Shown here: piece after piece, positions 41,568 to 50,913 of the stretch
Numbering within the stretch: the stretch's first letter is position 1
Layout of the letters: each line of letters opens with the position of its first letter
NCBI GenBank assembly: GCA_937872175.1
Contig: CALMPI010000049.1
Coordinates: 118,879-182,878 of the forward strand
Direction of reading: 5' to 3'
Origin: an uncultured Flavobacteriales bacterium
GTDB lineage: Bacteria; Bacteroidota; Bacteroidia; Flavobacteriales_F; PHOS-HE28
DNA: 64,000 bases
Program-made: the position numbers and the translations under genes
The notes under the pieces: model-generated
Told to the model about the DNA's origin: nothing
Databases searched by the model: none
What the model saw: the letters and a program-made list of their open reading frames with translations, nothing else

Positions 41568-42739
41568 GCCAGGAAGGATTCAGCGCCAGAAGAAAGTAGC
41601 TGCGTTACTCCAGAAAAAGTCCACCAGTCCCATTTCTCGCCTTCCGGCGGTGCCGCAAATGGGCCATCTGCGCCCACGTATAGGCCAGATCCTGTAGCGA
41701 TGTAGAGCCTGTTCGCCCAACCGAACTTTTGCCAGTTAGCCAATGTGGTGTTCAACTTATCTGCAAAGGCGATGACAGTGGTCTTGTTCTCCGGCCTTTG
41801 CATCGCGAGCTCAATCTCTTGGTTGATGTGCTCGTCCCCGAAACTGTAGCCGCAGGTTGCCAGCACGTTCTCTCCTGAGCTGCTCAACGCTCTTCTGAAC
41901 AGGTCGAACTGCGCTGCGAACGGATCTCGCTGTGTTGCCAAGTACTTGGTGGCTTGGGGATAGATCAGGACCCGATCTGCCTTTGAAGGATAGACATCGC
42001 CATCGCGCACACGCCACACCCGATCATCATCGCTCAGGCGCCAGTCTATGGAACCGTGGAGCTTCACTACATGAGCTCGGTAGCGTTGGTCGGGTTCTGC
42101 ATCACCATAGCGATGATTACGATAGGCGAGTGCGCCACCGTCAAAGCCGTCCCAGTATGGTACTCGAGATAATGCAAGCGCATCCTCGAGCAGCGTGTCG
42201 TAGTTGGTGGTGAACACCCTTACTGCACGACGCCTCTCCGCAACACCAGCTTGTGCACGATTGAACAGCGCCTCCATGAAGGCAACATGTCCATTCACAT
42301 TGACAATCGGATGGTCCCGATCCCCAATGCTCTCCGGGGCATTCGACTGGGCGGGTTTATACCCCCACCGAATGGTATCAGCTATCCATGCGAGTATCCG
42401 GACATGGAAGGCGTCAATGGCGGCGAGGTCAAGTGTGTGTGACCCGATGGTCGCCTTCTTGTCCTTCGCCCGTTCCGCCATCGAGCGATAGTCGCCAAGA
42501 TGGCTGAGCATCTGTTCGATGTGACAGGTTTCGTCAAGCTGGCCTTTGATCTCTTGCAGTATGGCGAGATCATCGGTCCGACCCCTTTCTCCGGCAATTG
42601 CAAAGACCCGATCCGTGAGCGGCCACATCAGTGGTATGCCTGCTTGCATGCTTATGCCAGCACCGAAAAGCCAGGACTGGTTCCCAGTTGCCAATAGTGC
42701 ATCGATCTGTTTGAGGCGGTCAATAGAATCGGCATCCAT
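41564..42739 (-). CDS. SIR2-domain NAD+-consuming effector
   Basis: 391 residues. NAD-binding motif WLFGAGISMQAGIP (residues 23-36), FTTNYDTLLEDAL (176-188), and the catalytic histidine in VVKLHGSIDW (His228), with CGYSFGDEHIN later. No zinc-finger cysteines of deacetylase sirtuins are seen, consistent with an NADase-type defence effector. The start at the ATG at 42739 is 20 bases after a TACATTGG promoter-like box; the ATG at 42751 is also possible. Coupled to herA by an ATGA overlap. Confidence 0.9.
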   Translation of the reverse strand: MDADSIDRLKQIDALLATGNQSWLFGAGISMQAGIPLMWPLTDRVFAIAGERGRTDDLAILQEIKGQLDETCHIEQMLSHLGDYRSMAERAKDKKATIGSHTLDLAAIDAFHVRILAWIADTIRWGYKPAQSNAPESIGDRDHPIVNVNGHVAFMEALFNRAQAGVAERRRAVRVFTTNYDTLLEDALALSRVPYWDGFDGGALAYRNHRYGDAEPDQRYRAHVVKLHGSIDWRLSDDDRVWRVRDGDVYPSKADRVLIYPQATKYLATQRDPFAAQFDLFRRALSSSGENVLATCGYSFGDEHINQEIELAMQRPENKTTVIAFADKLNTTLANWQKFGWANRLYIATGSGLYVGADGPFAAPPEGEKWDWWTFSGVTQLLSSGAESFLA

Positions 42740-42759
42740 CGTGTGCTGCATTGTTGGTC

Positions 42760-42767
42760 CCAATGTA
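42760..42767 (-). promoter_or_regulatory. -7-like box for the SIR2-HerA operon
   Basis: Minus-strand TACATTGG, one mismatch to TAnnTTTG. It argues against translation from the in-frame ATG at 42778, which lies upstream of it. Confidence 0.45.
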
Positions 42768-42916
42768 GTCCATGCCATCCTACCCCATCCGATACACTAT
42801 TGAACAGCTCACTTCTGGATAATGCGCAACGCTCGGAAATCTCCGGAAAACCGCCCTATCCCGACCTCTGTATCCGAATCCGAAGTTCACCTCCCACCAA
42901 ACCCTTCTCCATCGCC

Positions 42917-44986
42917 ATGAACCTACGCAACATCCTCCTCGCCGCCCTGCTCCTTCTGTTTCTCATACACCAGCCCACCACCGCCCAGCAGCGTGTGGTG
43001 GAGCAACTCACCGAGGAGTCCCTCGGCACCTGGATCTTCGAGGAAGGCCGGGTGACCGGAGCCTTCCAGCTACAGCACCGCCGTGCCGTGAAGCCCGGGC
43101 GGAGCCCGCATGTCCGCATCGCCCACGGCGGCGAGCGCGAGCGCAACACCGGGCAACGGCTCACCAGACCCGGCGGGAACATCGCGGTGCTGCTCGGTGA
43201 CGATGCCGGTGTGGATTCCTGGGGCGCCAGTGCGCGGGGTTTCTTCCGCGTGGACCGGCCCGGCATGGCCATCGTGCTGCACCTGATGGCCGTGCTGCAG
43301 GACCCCGGACACCGCGCCGGGCACGACCCCTTCGTGCGCTACGAACTGCGCGATGCCAAGGGACGGCTGCTGAACTGCGGCAGCTACAAGGTGGAGAGCG
43401 CTTCCACCGGGCAGGGCTGGGTGTTCCATCCGGCCGGGTTCTCGGACAAGGAGCTGAAGGGCATGGCCAAGGACAAGAAGAACCCCGATGAGCGGGCCTT
43501 CGTGCATTACCTGCCCTGGACGGAATTCCTGGTGCCGCTGATGGGCCTGGAAGGGCAGGAGGTGAGCTTGGAGGTGATGGTGGGGGACTGCCAAAAGGAG
43601 GGCCACTGGGGTCTGGCGGCCTTCGACCTGGAGGTGGTGGAGCTGGCGCTGGAACAGGAAGGCCGCCTGAGCTGCGAGAGCCCGGAAGGGGTGCGTTTGA
43701 GCGCTCCGCCGGGTGCGCGCCACTATGCCTGGAGCAATGGCATGAGCGGCCAGGAGATCACCATGCAGGAGGGCGGCGACCTGCGGGTGGACATCACCAC
43801 CATGTCCGGCTGTGGTTTCAGCATGGCGACGAGCGTGGCGCCGATGGCCGAGCGCGCGCCCTTGGGCGGCATCCACGTGTCGGGCAAGTTGGATTGTGAT
43901 GCGGAGCGGCCCGTGGTGCTCACCGCACCGGAGAACATGCACGGCTACCGGTGGAGCACAGGCGCCGGTGGGCAGCAACTGCACGTGACGGCACCGGGCA
44001 CCTACACAGTGCAGCTGCCCGGCGCACCGGGCCGCGATTGCACGCAGGAAGCCACGGTGCTCATCGAGGCCGACTACAGCATGCCCGATCCGGACTTCAA
44101 GGTGCTGGTGGAGGACCTGTGCGAAGGGCGGCCGGTGCTGTTGGAGGCATCACCCATGCCTGCTGCCTTGGCCCGCAAGCTGAGGGAGTCGTGGAGCATG
44201 GACGATGGCACAGTGCTGGAGGGACCGTTCAGCGGACACACCTACGCGGTGCCGGGTACCAAGCGGATCGTGCGGCGCTATGTGCGCGGGCAATGCAGTG
44301 TGGAGGCCGAGGCCACTGTGGTGGTGCATCCGAACCCGCAGCCAGGGATCCGGCCTGAGGTGCGCTGCACACCCGAGAAGTACTTCGCACTGCATCCGGA
44401 GGGTGCCGATACGGATGCGCGCATCGAACTGACCGGTGCGCATTGCGAAGGTACTCCGTTGGCGTTGCAGCCCGAAGGCCGGTCGATGACCACCCCCTTG
44501 GCCGTGGACAGCTGCTACCGCTTCCGTATCCACGTGACCGACCGCTACGGCTGTGAGGGGGAAGGCGAACTCACCTTCACCCCGCCGCCCGACCCTGAAG
44601 TGGACTTGGAGGTGCTGCGTGTGCCTCCGGTGAATGAGGTGGTGTTCGCCGTGCTGGATAGCAGCCGCCATGTGGCCGAGCGCATCTATGGAGCTGAAGG
44701 TGGGGTGTTGGAGCAGGACAGCGTGAGCGGTATTGCGCAGGGTGTCCGCTATCCCGGTCCGGGCGAGTACCTCTTCAGCCTGCACGTGTCCGGGGTGCCC
44801 TTCACCTGCCCCGACAGCTTGACCAAAGTGCTACGTGTGCCGGTCTCCCTGCGGGAGCGCTGGGGGCCGCAGCATCCGCGGCCGGTGGCCTTCGATCCTA
44901 CGCGCATCCACCGGGTGCCCCAGTGCCCGGGAAAACCTCAGCAATCTGAGCGGCCAATAAATAGCGGTCGGATTGATGATGACTGA
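42917..44986 (+). CDS. Secreted protein with PKD-like beta-sandwich repeats
   Basis: 689 residues. A signal peptide (MNLRNILLAALLLLFLIHQP...TTAQ) is followed by an N-terminal beta domain (residues ~40-230) resembling a carbohydrate- or lectin-like fold, then several Ig/PKD-like units with Cys pairs (DCDAERPVVLTAPENMHGYR; GTYTVQLPGAPGRDC; EDLCEGRPVLLEASP). No canonical type IX C-terminal domain is obvious, as the end is charged and irregular. Codon use is GC-rich, like the host. Opposite in strand to the SIR2 operon, it is followed by a MORN-repeat gene 16 bases downstream. Confidence 0.7.
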   Translation: MNLRNILLAALLLLFLIHQPTTAQQRVVEQLTEESLGTWIFEEGRVTGAFQLQHRRAVKPGRSPHVRIAHGGERERNTGQRLTRPGGNIAVLLGDDAGVDSWGASARGFFRVDRPGMAIVLHLMAVLQDPGHRAGHDPFVRYELRDAKGRLLNCGSYKVESASTGQGWVFHPAGFSDKELKGMAKDKKNPDERAFVHYLPWTEFLVPLMGLEGQEVSLEVMVGDCQKEGHWGLAAFDLEVVELALEQEGRLSCESPEGVRLSAPPGARHYAWSNGMSGQEITMQEGGDLRVDITTMSGCGFSMATSVAPMAERAPLGGIHVSGKLDCDAERPVVLTAPENMHGYRWSTGAGGQQLHVTAPGTYTVQLPGAPGRDCTQEATVLIEADYSMPDPDFKVLVEDLCEGRPVLLEASPMPAALARKLRESWSMDDGTVLEGPFSGHTYAVPGTKRIVRRYVRGQCSVEAEATVVVHPNPQPGIRPEVRCTPEKYFALHPEGADTDARIELTGAHCEGTPLALQPEGRSMTTPLAVDSCYRFRIHVTDRYGCEGEGELTFTPPPDPEVDLEVLRVPPVNEVVFAVLDSSRHVAERIYGAEGGVLEQDSVSGIAQGVRYPGPGEYLFSLHVSGVPFTCPDSLTKVLRVPVSLRERWGPQHPRPVAFDPTRIHRVPQCPGKPQQSERPINSGRIDDD

Positions 44987-45002
44987 CACCAACACCCATC
45001 CC

Positions 45003-45872
45003 ATGAGCACCATGAAGACCCTGCGCACCCTCGCCTGCCTGCTGCTGATCATGCACGCCGCTGCCGCCCGCACGGCCTGCACCATCCTGGCCGTGAACCG
45101 CACCGATGTGCCGGTCCATCTCAGCCTGTTCGTGGTGAACGGGGATATTGAGGAGACCCGACCTTACGGGGTGCTGATGCCCGGCGATAGCTGCACCTTA
45201 GTGGACGACTTCCGCGAAGACTGGTTCGCCTGGCATGCGCTCTTCGGCAATGAAGAGCGTACGGACATCCAGTACCAAGAGGCGGATGCGGAGCAGTACC
45301 GCTTCGAGCCGGCCCAAGGCACGCGGCCCTTGGCGCACCCACGACGCCGGGGTCCCAGCACCCGGACCTACACGCCGGTCTTCCTGAACCGAGCCGACAG
45401 TGTATATGTGCTGGAGTTCGATGAGGTGTCCACCTGCCGGGGGCGCTGCATCAATGGAGAGGGCACCGAGTACGCCTTCGGGGAGTACTTCAGGTGCAAG
45501 GCGTGGAAAGATGGTAGGCCCAGTGGCACAGGCCAGCTGCTGAGCGCGGATACGCTGTTCGTGGGTGCCTGGCGTGATGGGCTGATGCACGGCAAGTTCA
45601 CCATCACCGCGCCGGATGGCTACCGCGAGGAGGGCCGTTATGATGGTGGGGTGCGAGAGGGAGAGTTCACCGTGACCCTACCCAACAAGGACCGGCTGCA
45701 CTACCATTTCCGCAACGGCGTGCTGCACGGCCGCCAAGTGGTGGTGATCGAACGGCAGGACGGCTATGGCCGCGAGCGGCGAGAGCTCTGGTACGCGGAT
45801 GGGCTGGAAGTGAAGGCCCCGCCGCGTGATGCGAAGCGTGGCATGTACCGGGCCTCACCGATCGCCCGGTAA
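45003..45872 (+). CDS. Secreted MORN-repeat protein
   Basis: 289 residues. After a signal peptide (LRTLACLLLIMHAAAA) comes an unknown N-terminal domain, then MORN-like units (GTGQLLSADTLFVGAWRDGL; HGKFTITAPDGYREEGRYDG; GVREGEFTVTLPNKDRLHYH; NGVLHG). MORN repeats form beta-hairpin stacks for protein or lipid contact. The start at 45003 gives a normal signal; an ATG at 45012 is possible. It lies just downstream of the PKD-like gene and probably in the same operon. Confidence 0.72.
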   Translation: MSTMKTLRTLACLLLIMHAAAARTACTILAVNRTDVPVHLSLFVVNGDIEETRPYGVLMPGDSCTLVDDFREDWFAWHALFGNEERTDIQYQEADAEQYRFEPAQGTRPLAHPRRRGPSTRTYTPVFLNRADSVYVLEFDEVSTCRGRCINGEGTEYAFGEYFRCKAWKDGRPSGTGQLLSADTLFVGAWRDGLMHGKFTITAPDGYREEGRYDGGVREGEFTVTLPNKDRLHYHFRNGVLHGRQVVVIERQDGYGRERRELWYADGLEVKAPPRDAKRGMYRASPIAR

Positions 45873-45912
45873 TTGACGGCAACAATCACATGAACAACCA
45901 ACACCAACGACG

Positions 45913-46200
45913 ATGAAGAAGTGTCCGAACTGTGAGCGCCGCGAGGGTGGTGCCAGCGTGTGCCAGTGCAGCACCACGGGCAAAGGCGCCAGTAAGATCG
46001 TGCCCTTCCTGAAGCCCGGTGCCGGCGTGGTCACCACCCGGGCCCATGTGCACTACGTGGTCACCGAGCACGGCGTGGCCTACCTCTACGGGAAGAACCT
46101 GCAGCAGCGCGCCAGGGCGCTGATCGGCATCGCCGCGCCGGAACACCGGGAGGAACTGGAGAGGGCGTATCGGGAGCGGTTTCAGCGCCCCAGGCCCTGA
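45913..46200 (+). pseudogene. Chimeric ORF: zinc-ribbon start fused to a CoA-transferase tail
   Basis: 95 codons. The first 18 residues (MKKCPNCERREGGASVCQ) look like the start of a small zinc-ribbon protein with its own A/C-rich leader. From residue 19 on, the sequence is the CoA-transferase C-terminus, in the same frame, encoded by the right copy of the 222-bp direct repeat. Only the last two residues before the stop differ from the true tail. It is best read as a recombination junction that truncated a small gene; expression is not excluded. Confidence 0.75.
45966..46187 (+). repeat. Direct repeat, right copy (CoA-transferase 3' end)
   Basis: Matches 23387-23608 at 221 of 222 positions and ends 19 bases before the nuoN stop. 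It lies in frame within the chimeric ORF. This is the right boundary of the apparent island. Confidence 0.95.
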
Positions 46201-46206
46201 TCGCCC

Positions 46207-47571
46207 CTAAGGCAGCACCACCGGCCACACCCCCAGGGCCACCACGGCGATGCCGCAGAGCAGCACCACCAGGCCGTTGAGCGGGGTCACCTGCACGTCG
46301 AGCGGCTGCTCATCCGCCGTGAAGGCCTCGCGCACCACCACGAAGTAGTAGTAGATGCCCACCAGGGCCATGGCCACGGCGAACACGGTGGTCTTGAGGA
46401 AGCCCGCCTGCAGGGCGAGCAGGAACACCTGGTACTTGGCCACGAAGCCGGCGGTGAGCGGGATGCCGGCCAGGCTCAGCAGCAGCAGCAGCGCGGTGAT
46501 GGCCAGCCAGGGCTTCGCCTGGTACAGACCGCGGAAGCTGCGCACCTCCTCGCTGCCGTTGGCCGCACGCTTCACCAGCACCATCACCACGAACAGGCCC
46601 ACGGTGGCCAGGCCGTAGGTGAGGGTGTAGTAGAACAGGGTGCTGATGCCGGAAGCCGAATTGCCCAGCACCACCAGCAACAGGAAGCCCGTGTGCGCTA
46701 CGCTGCTGTACGCCATCAGGCGCTTGAAGTTGGTCTGCCGCAGCGCCACGATGTTGCCCACGAAGAGGGTGAGCACGGTCATCGCCAGCAGGGTGTTGGC
46801 CAGCGCGGGCGGCAGGCCGGTGAGGTGCACCAGGCGGAAGAAGCCGGCGAAGGCGGCCATCTTCACCACCGTGGCCATGAAGGCCGTGACCAGGGTGGGG
46901 GCGCCCTCGTACACATCGGGGCTCCAGAAGTGGAAGGGCACGGCGGCCACCTTGAACGAGAGGCCGATGGCGATGAAGAACAGGCCCAACAGGAAGAGCG
47001 GGGAGGGTGCGCTGCCCTGCGCCTCGGCCACCTCCTGCACACGACCCAGGTCGAAGCTGGCACTGACGCCGTACACCAGTGCGATGCCCATCAGGAACAG
47101 CGCCGTGGCGAAGGAGCCCAGCAGGAAGTACTTGAAGCTGGCCTCGCCGCTGCGGTAGCTGGTCTTCTTGCCGCCGGCCAGGATGTAGAGCGGGATGCTG
47201 AGCACCTCGATGCCCAGGAAGAGCACCAGCAGGTTGGTGTAGCTCGTGAGCAGGTAGGCGCCCACGAGGGAGAAGACCATCAGGGCATAGTGCTCCGCCA
47301 CATCACGCTCCATCCGGGCGTAGTAGTCCACGCCGAAGAGGAAGAGGAGGATGGTGAGGCCGGTGAGGCCCATGTTGAAGGCCGCGGCCGTGCCGTCGAA
47401 GCGCACCATGTCCGCGAAGAAGGGGACGTCCATGTACCAGCCGGAGGCCATCAGGGCGATGGCGCCCAGCAGGCCCAGCACGGCCACCGGGGCCAGCAGC
47501 CGCTTGTTGCCGAACACGCCGAGATAGAGCAGCAGCACGCCCAGCACCGAGGTCAGGATCAACGCGCTCAT
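46207..47571 (-). CDS. nuoN: NADH-quinone oxidoreductase subunit N
   Basis: 454 residues, about 14 membrane helices, one of the three antiporter-like proton-pumping subunits of complex I. Conserved elements include FSLVGAYLLTSYTNLLVLFLG, GEASFKYFLLGSFATALFL, FKVAAVPFHFWSPDVYEGAP and LMAYSSVAHTGFLLL. It is the last gene of the operon, starting one base after nuoM. Confidence 0.95.
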   Translation of the reverse strand: MSALILTSVLGVLLLYLGVFGNKRLLAPVAVLGLLGAIALMASGWYMDVPFFADMVRFDGTAAAFNMGLTGLTILLFLFGVDYYARMERDVAEHYALMVFSLVGAYLLTSYTNLLVLFLGIEVLSIPLYILAGGKKTSYRSGEASFKYFLLGSFATALFLMGIALVYGVSASFDLGRVQEVAEAQGSAPSPLFLLGLFFIAIGLSFKVAAVPFHFWSPDVYEGAPTLVTAFMATVVKMAAFAGFFRLVHLTGLPPALANTLLAMTVLTLFVGNIVALRQTNFKRLMAYSSVAHTGFLLLVVLGNSASGISTLFYYTLTYGLATVGLFVVMVLVKRAANGSEEVRSFRGLYQAKPWLAITALLLLLSLAGIPLTAGFVAKYQVFLLALQAGFLKTTVFAVAMALVGIYYYFVVVREAFTADEQPLDVQVTPLNGLVVLLCGIAVVALGVWPVVLP

Positions 47572-47572
47572 C

Positions 47573-49024
47573 TCAGTTCAGGGCGGTGAGGGTGTTGAGC
47601 ATGAGTTGCACGGGGGCCTCCAGCAGGTCCAGCACGGGGCCGGGGTACACGCCCAGGAACAGGCTGATCGCGATGAGCGGCACCAGGTAGAGGTGGTCGT
47701 CCCGGTCGGCGTCCGCCACGGCGGGGCCTCCGCTGTCGGGGCCCAGCATCACGCGCTGGTAGGCCCACAGCATGTAGATGGCGCCCAGCACGATGGTGCA
47801 GGCGGCCGCGAAGGCCATCCAGCCGTTGTGCTGCCAGAGGCCGTTGAACATGAGCCACTCGCCCACGAAGCTCTGGGTGAGGGGAAGGGCCACGGCGTTC
47901 ACCAGCACCAGCAGGAAGAGCACGGCCAGGCGCGGGGTGCGCAGCTTGAGGCCGCCCATGGCGCCCAGGTCGTGGGTGCCGGTGCGGGCGTGGATGGCGC
48001 CCACCATATACAACAGGCCCACCAGCAGCACCGCATGAGCGAAGGCCTGGTAGAGGGCGCCGCTCACCCCGTAGCTGTTCCAGGCGAAGAGCCCGGCGCA
48101 TAGCAGGCCCACGTGGCTCAGGGAGCTCCAGGCCACCAACCGCTTGAGGTCGCGCTGGCGGAAGGCGATGGCCCCGGCGTACAGGGCGCCCGCCAGGCTG
48201 AGCCCGATCACCAGGTCGCGCCAGAACACCACGCCCTCGGGGACGATCGGCATCACGAAGCGCAGGATCCCGTACAGGCCCATCTTCAGCATCACCCCGC
48301 CCAGCACCATGGTGCCCTGCAGCGGCGCCACCGTGTAGGTGTCCGGCTGCCAGCTGTGGAAGGGGAAGATGGGCAGCTTGATGGCGAAGGCCAGGAAGAG
48401 CGCCCAGAAGAGCCACACCTGCACCTCGCTCCCCAGCCGCAGCGCGTGCAGGGCGGTGAAGTCGGCGCTGTACGGCGCCGGCGTCTGCAGCACGCACCAC
48501 GCCAGGCCGAACAGCAGGCTGAGGCCGCCCAGCAGGGTGTAGATGAAGAAGCGCATGGTGACGGCCCGGCGCTGCTCACCGCCCCAGAAGAGCAGCAGGA
48601 AGAACACGGGCACCAGCGCCAGTTCGTAGAAGATGTAGAAGAGGAAGGCGTTCTGCGCGGCGAACACGCCGAACAGGAAGCTCTGTGCGTAGAGCAACAG
48701 GGCGTTCACCGTGGCGGGGCGGTCGTGCTGCTGCTTGAAGCCCGCGCCGATGATGAAGGGAAAGATGAGGCCGGTGAGCACCAGCATCAGCAGGGCGATG
48801 CCGTCGTAGCCCAGCACCAGTCGCAGGCCGACCGCGGGCACCCAGTCGTGGTCCACCACGGTGACGGCGGAGCCGGCGTAGCCCGCCCAGAGGAGCAGCA
48901 CCACCACGGCCGTCACCAGCGTGCTGGCCATGGCCAGCAGGCGCGCCTGCGCTTCGGGGCGCGCCACCAGCAGCAGGGTGGCGGTGACGAAGGGGAGCAG
49001 GAGCAGCGCGGCGAGCAGCATCAC
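47573..49024 (-). CDS. nuoM: NADH-quinone oxidoreductase subunit M
   Basis: 483 residues, polytopic, antiporter-like complex I subunit. Typical segments are FIFYELALVPVFFLLLFWGG (the conserved Glu), AIKLPIFPFHSWQPDTYTVA and LKRLVAWSSLSHVGLLCAG. It starts by overlapping the nuoL stop by four bases. Confidence 0.96.
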   Translation of the reverse strand: MMLLAALLLLPFVTATLLLVARPEAQARLLAMASTLVTAVVVLLLWAGYAGSAVTVVDHDWVPAVGLRLVLGYDGIALLMLVLTGLIFPFIIGAGFKQQHDRPATVNALLLYAQSFLFGVFAAQNAFLFYIFYELALVPVFFLLLFWGGEQRRAVTMRFFIYTLLGGLSLLFGLAWCVLQTPAPYSADFTALHALRLGSEVQVWLFWALFLAFAIKLPIFPFHSWQPDTYTVAPLQGTMVLGGVMLKMGLYGILRFVMPIVPEGVVFWRDLVIGLSLAGALYAGAIAFRQRDLKRLVAWSSLSHVGLLCAGLFAWNSYGVSGALYQAFAHAVLLVGLLYMVGAIHARTGTHDLGAMGGLKLRTPRLAVLFLLVLVNAVALPLTQSFVGEWLMFNGLWQHNGWMAFAAACTIVLGAIYMLWAYQRVMLGPDSGGPAVADADRDDHLYLVPLIAISLFLGVYPGPVLDLLEAPVQLMLNTLTALN

Positions 49025-50913
49025 AGGCCGTTGAGGGTGAGGAACAGGAAGATCAGGAGGCCCGCCACCATGGCGAACAGGTAGGTGCTCATGTTGCCGG
49101 TCTGCGCGCGCCGCAGCAGGTCGCCCAGGCGTTCGGTGGTGGTGCCCACGCCCACCATCAGCGGCTGCATCACCCGCTGCTCGAGCAGGGCGGAGAGGTT
49201 CGTGCTCAGCCAGCCGTAGGGCTTCTCGAACAGGCGCTCATACAGTTCGTCCAGGTACCACTTGCGCGCGGCCCAGCGCTGGGGCACGGGCAGGGCGTCC
49301 GCCTCGGGGTCCAGGGTGGCCTTCTTCGCGAAGCGGCCGTAGGCGATCCAGATGGTGAGCAGCACCACCGCCGTGCTGAAGCCCATGATCGACCACTCCA
49401 GCAGGGCGCTCAGGTGCAGCTGCTCGAGGCCCACGCCGGAGGCGGCGGTGGCCAGGAAGTGCTTCATCGGCTCGTGCCCGCCGAACACGTGCGGCAGGTT
49501 CAGTGCGCCTCCCGCCACGCTCAGCACGGCCAGCACCCACAGGGGCGCGGTCATCACCGCAGGGCTCTCGTGCGGATGGGCCTGGCCCCGGTAGCTGCCG
49601 AAGAAGACCAGGAAGAGCAGGCGGAACATGTAGTAGGTGGTGAGCGCAGCGCCCGCCACCAGCAGCGCATAGATCCACGGGCTGTACTGGTAGGCATGGG
49701 CCAGGATGGCGTCCTTGCTGAAGAAGCCGCTGAGGGGGAAGATGCCCGCGATGGCCAGCGTGCCCACCAGGAAGGTGCGATAGGTGGAGGGTGTGCTGCT
49801 GCGCAGGCCGCCCATCCGCCGGATGTCCTGCTCACCGCCCAGCGCGTGGATCACGCTGCCGGCGCCCAGGAAGAGCAGCGCCTTGAAGAAGGCGTGCGTG
49901 GTCACATGGAAGAGGCCCGCACTGAAGGCCCCCAGGCCCAGCGCCACGAACATGTAGCCCAGCTGGCTCACGGTGGAGTAGGCGAGCACCTTCTTGATGT
50001 CGTTCTGGAACACCCCGATGGTGGCGGCGCACAGGGCGGTCACCAGGCCGGTGACCAACACCACGTCCTGCGTGAGCGGTGCCAGCACGAACAACGCACT
50101 GCTGCGCACCAGCAGGAAGATGCCGGCGGTGACCATGGTGGCGGCGTGGATCAACGCGCTCACGGGCGTGGGGCCCGCCATCGCGTCCGGCAGCCAGGTG
50201 AACAGCGGCAGCTGGGCGCTCTTGCCGATGGCGCCCACGAAGAGCAGCAACGTGATGGCCGTGATCGCCGGTGCGCCCGTGGCGAAGCCGTCCGCGCGCT
50301 CCATCACGGCGGTGTAGTCCAGCGTGCCGAACACCTGGAACACCAGCGCCAGGCCGAGCACGAAGCCCACATCGCCGATGCGGTTCATCACGAAGGCCTT
50401 GCGCGCCGCGTAGTTGTAGGCGGGGTTGGTGTACCAGAAGCCGATCAGCAGGTAGCTGCACAGGCCCACGCCCTCCCAGCCGATGAAGGTGACCGCGTAG
50501 TTGGCCCCCATCACCAGCAGCAACATGGCGAAGGTGAACAGGTTCAGCAGGGCGAAGAAGGTGCTCTGCCGCGGATCGTCGTGCATGTAGCCGATGCTGT
50601 AGAGGTGGATCAGCGTGCCCACGCCCGTCACGATCAGCATCATGGTCAGGCTCAGCGCATCCACCTGGAAGGCCAGGCCGATACGCATGTCGGCCACCCG
50701 GATCCAGTCGAAGAGGTGGGCCACCTGCGCGCCGCCGGCCGGGTCGAAGCCCAGGAAAAGCAGCACGCTGCACAGGAAGGAGCCGCCGATGAGCGCGGTG
50801 GCCAGCATCCCGGCGGTGTGGCCGCTGAGGCGGCGGCGCAGCGCGGCGATCAGCACCGCACCCGCCAGCGGCAGGGCGGGCACCAGGGGGGCCAGCAGCT
50901 GGGCGCTCACCAT
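49021..50913 (-). CDS. nuoL: NADH-quinone oxidoreductase subunit L
   Basis: 630 residues. Largest pumping subunit of complex I, with FIGWEGVGLCSYLLIGFWY, KSAQLPLFTWLPDAMAGPTP, VSALIHAATMVTAGIFLL and a C-terminal region predicted to form the long lateral helix. The start at the ATG at 50913 overlaps nuoK by seven bases. Confidence 0.96.
   Translation of the reverse strand: MVSAQLLAPLVPALPLAGAVLIAALRRRLSGHTAGMLATALIGGSFLCSVLLFLGFDPAGGAQVAHLFDWIRVADMRIGLAFQVDALSLTMMLIVTGVGTLIHLYSIGYMHDDPRQSTFFALLNLFTFAMLLLVMGANYAVTFIGWEGVGLCSYLLIGFWYTNPAYNYAARKAFVMNRIGDVGFVLGLALVFQVFGTLDYTAVMERADGFATGAPAITAITLLLFVGAIGKSAQLPLFTWLPDAMAGPTPVSALIHAATMVTAGIFLLVRSSALFVLAPLTQDVVLVTGLVTALCAATIGVFQNDIKKVLAYSTVSQLGYMFVALGLGAFSAGLFHVTTHAFFKALLFLGAGSVIHALGGEQDIRRMGGLRSSTPSTYRTFLVGTLAIAGIFPLSGFFSKDAILAHAYQYSPWIYALLVAGAALTTYYMFRLLFLVFFGSYRGQAHPHESPAVMTAPLWVLAVLSVAGGALNLPHVFGGHEPMKHFLATAASGVGLEQLHLSALLEWSIMGFSTAVVLLTIWIAYGRFAKKATLDPEADALPVPQRWAARKWYLDELYERLFEKPYGWLSTNLSALLEQRVMQPLMVGVGTTTERLGDLLRRAQTGNMSTYLFAMVAGLLIFLFLTLNGL

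Larger units (their letters stand above)
23609..45965. mobile_element. Putative genomic island between direct repeats
   Basis: About 22.4 kb lying between two near-identical 222-bp copies of a gene 3' end. Nearly all cargo is on the minus strand and includes accessory functions (ubiquitin-like conjugation genes, a transporter-phosphorelay operon, SIR2-HerA), with much of it AT-richer than the flanks. No integrase, transposase or tRNA target was found, so the mechanism is unknown. Homologous recombination between repeats, loss of an integrase, or stepwise insertion are possible; so is an assembly artefact. Confidence 0.55.
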
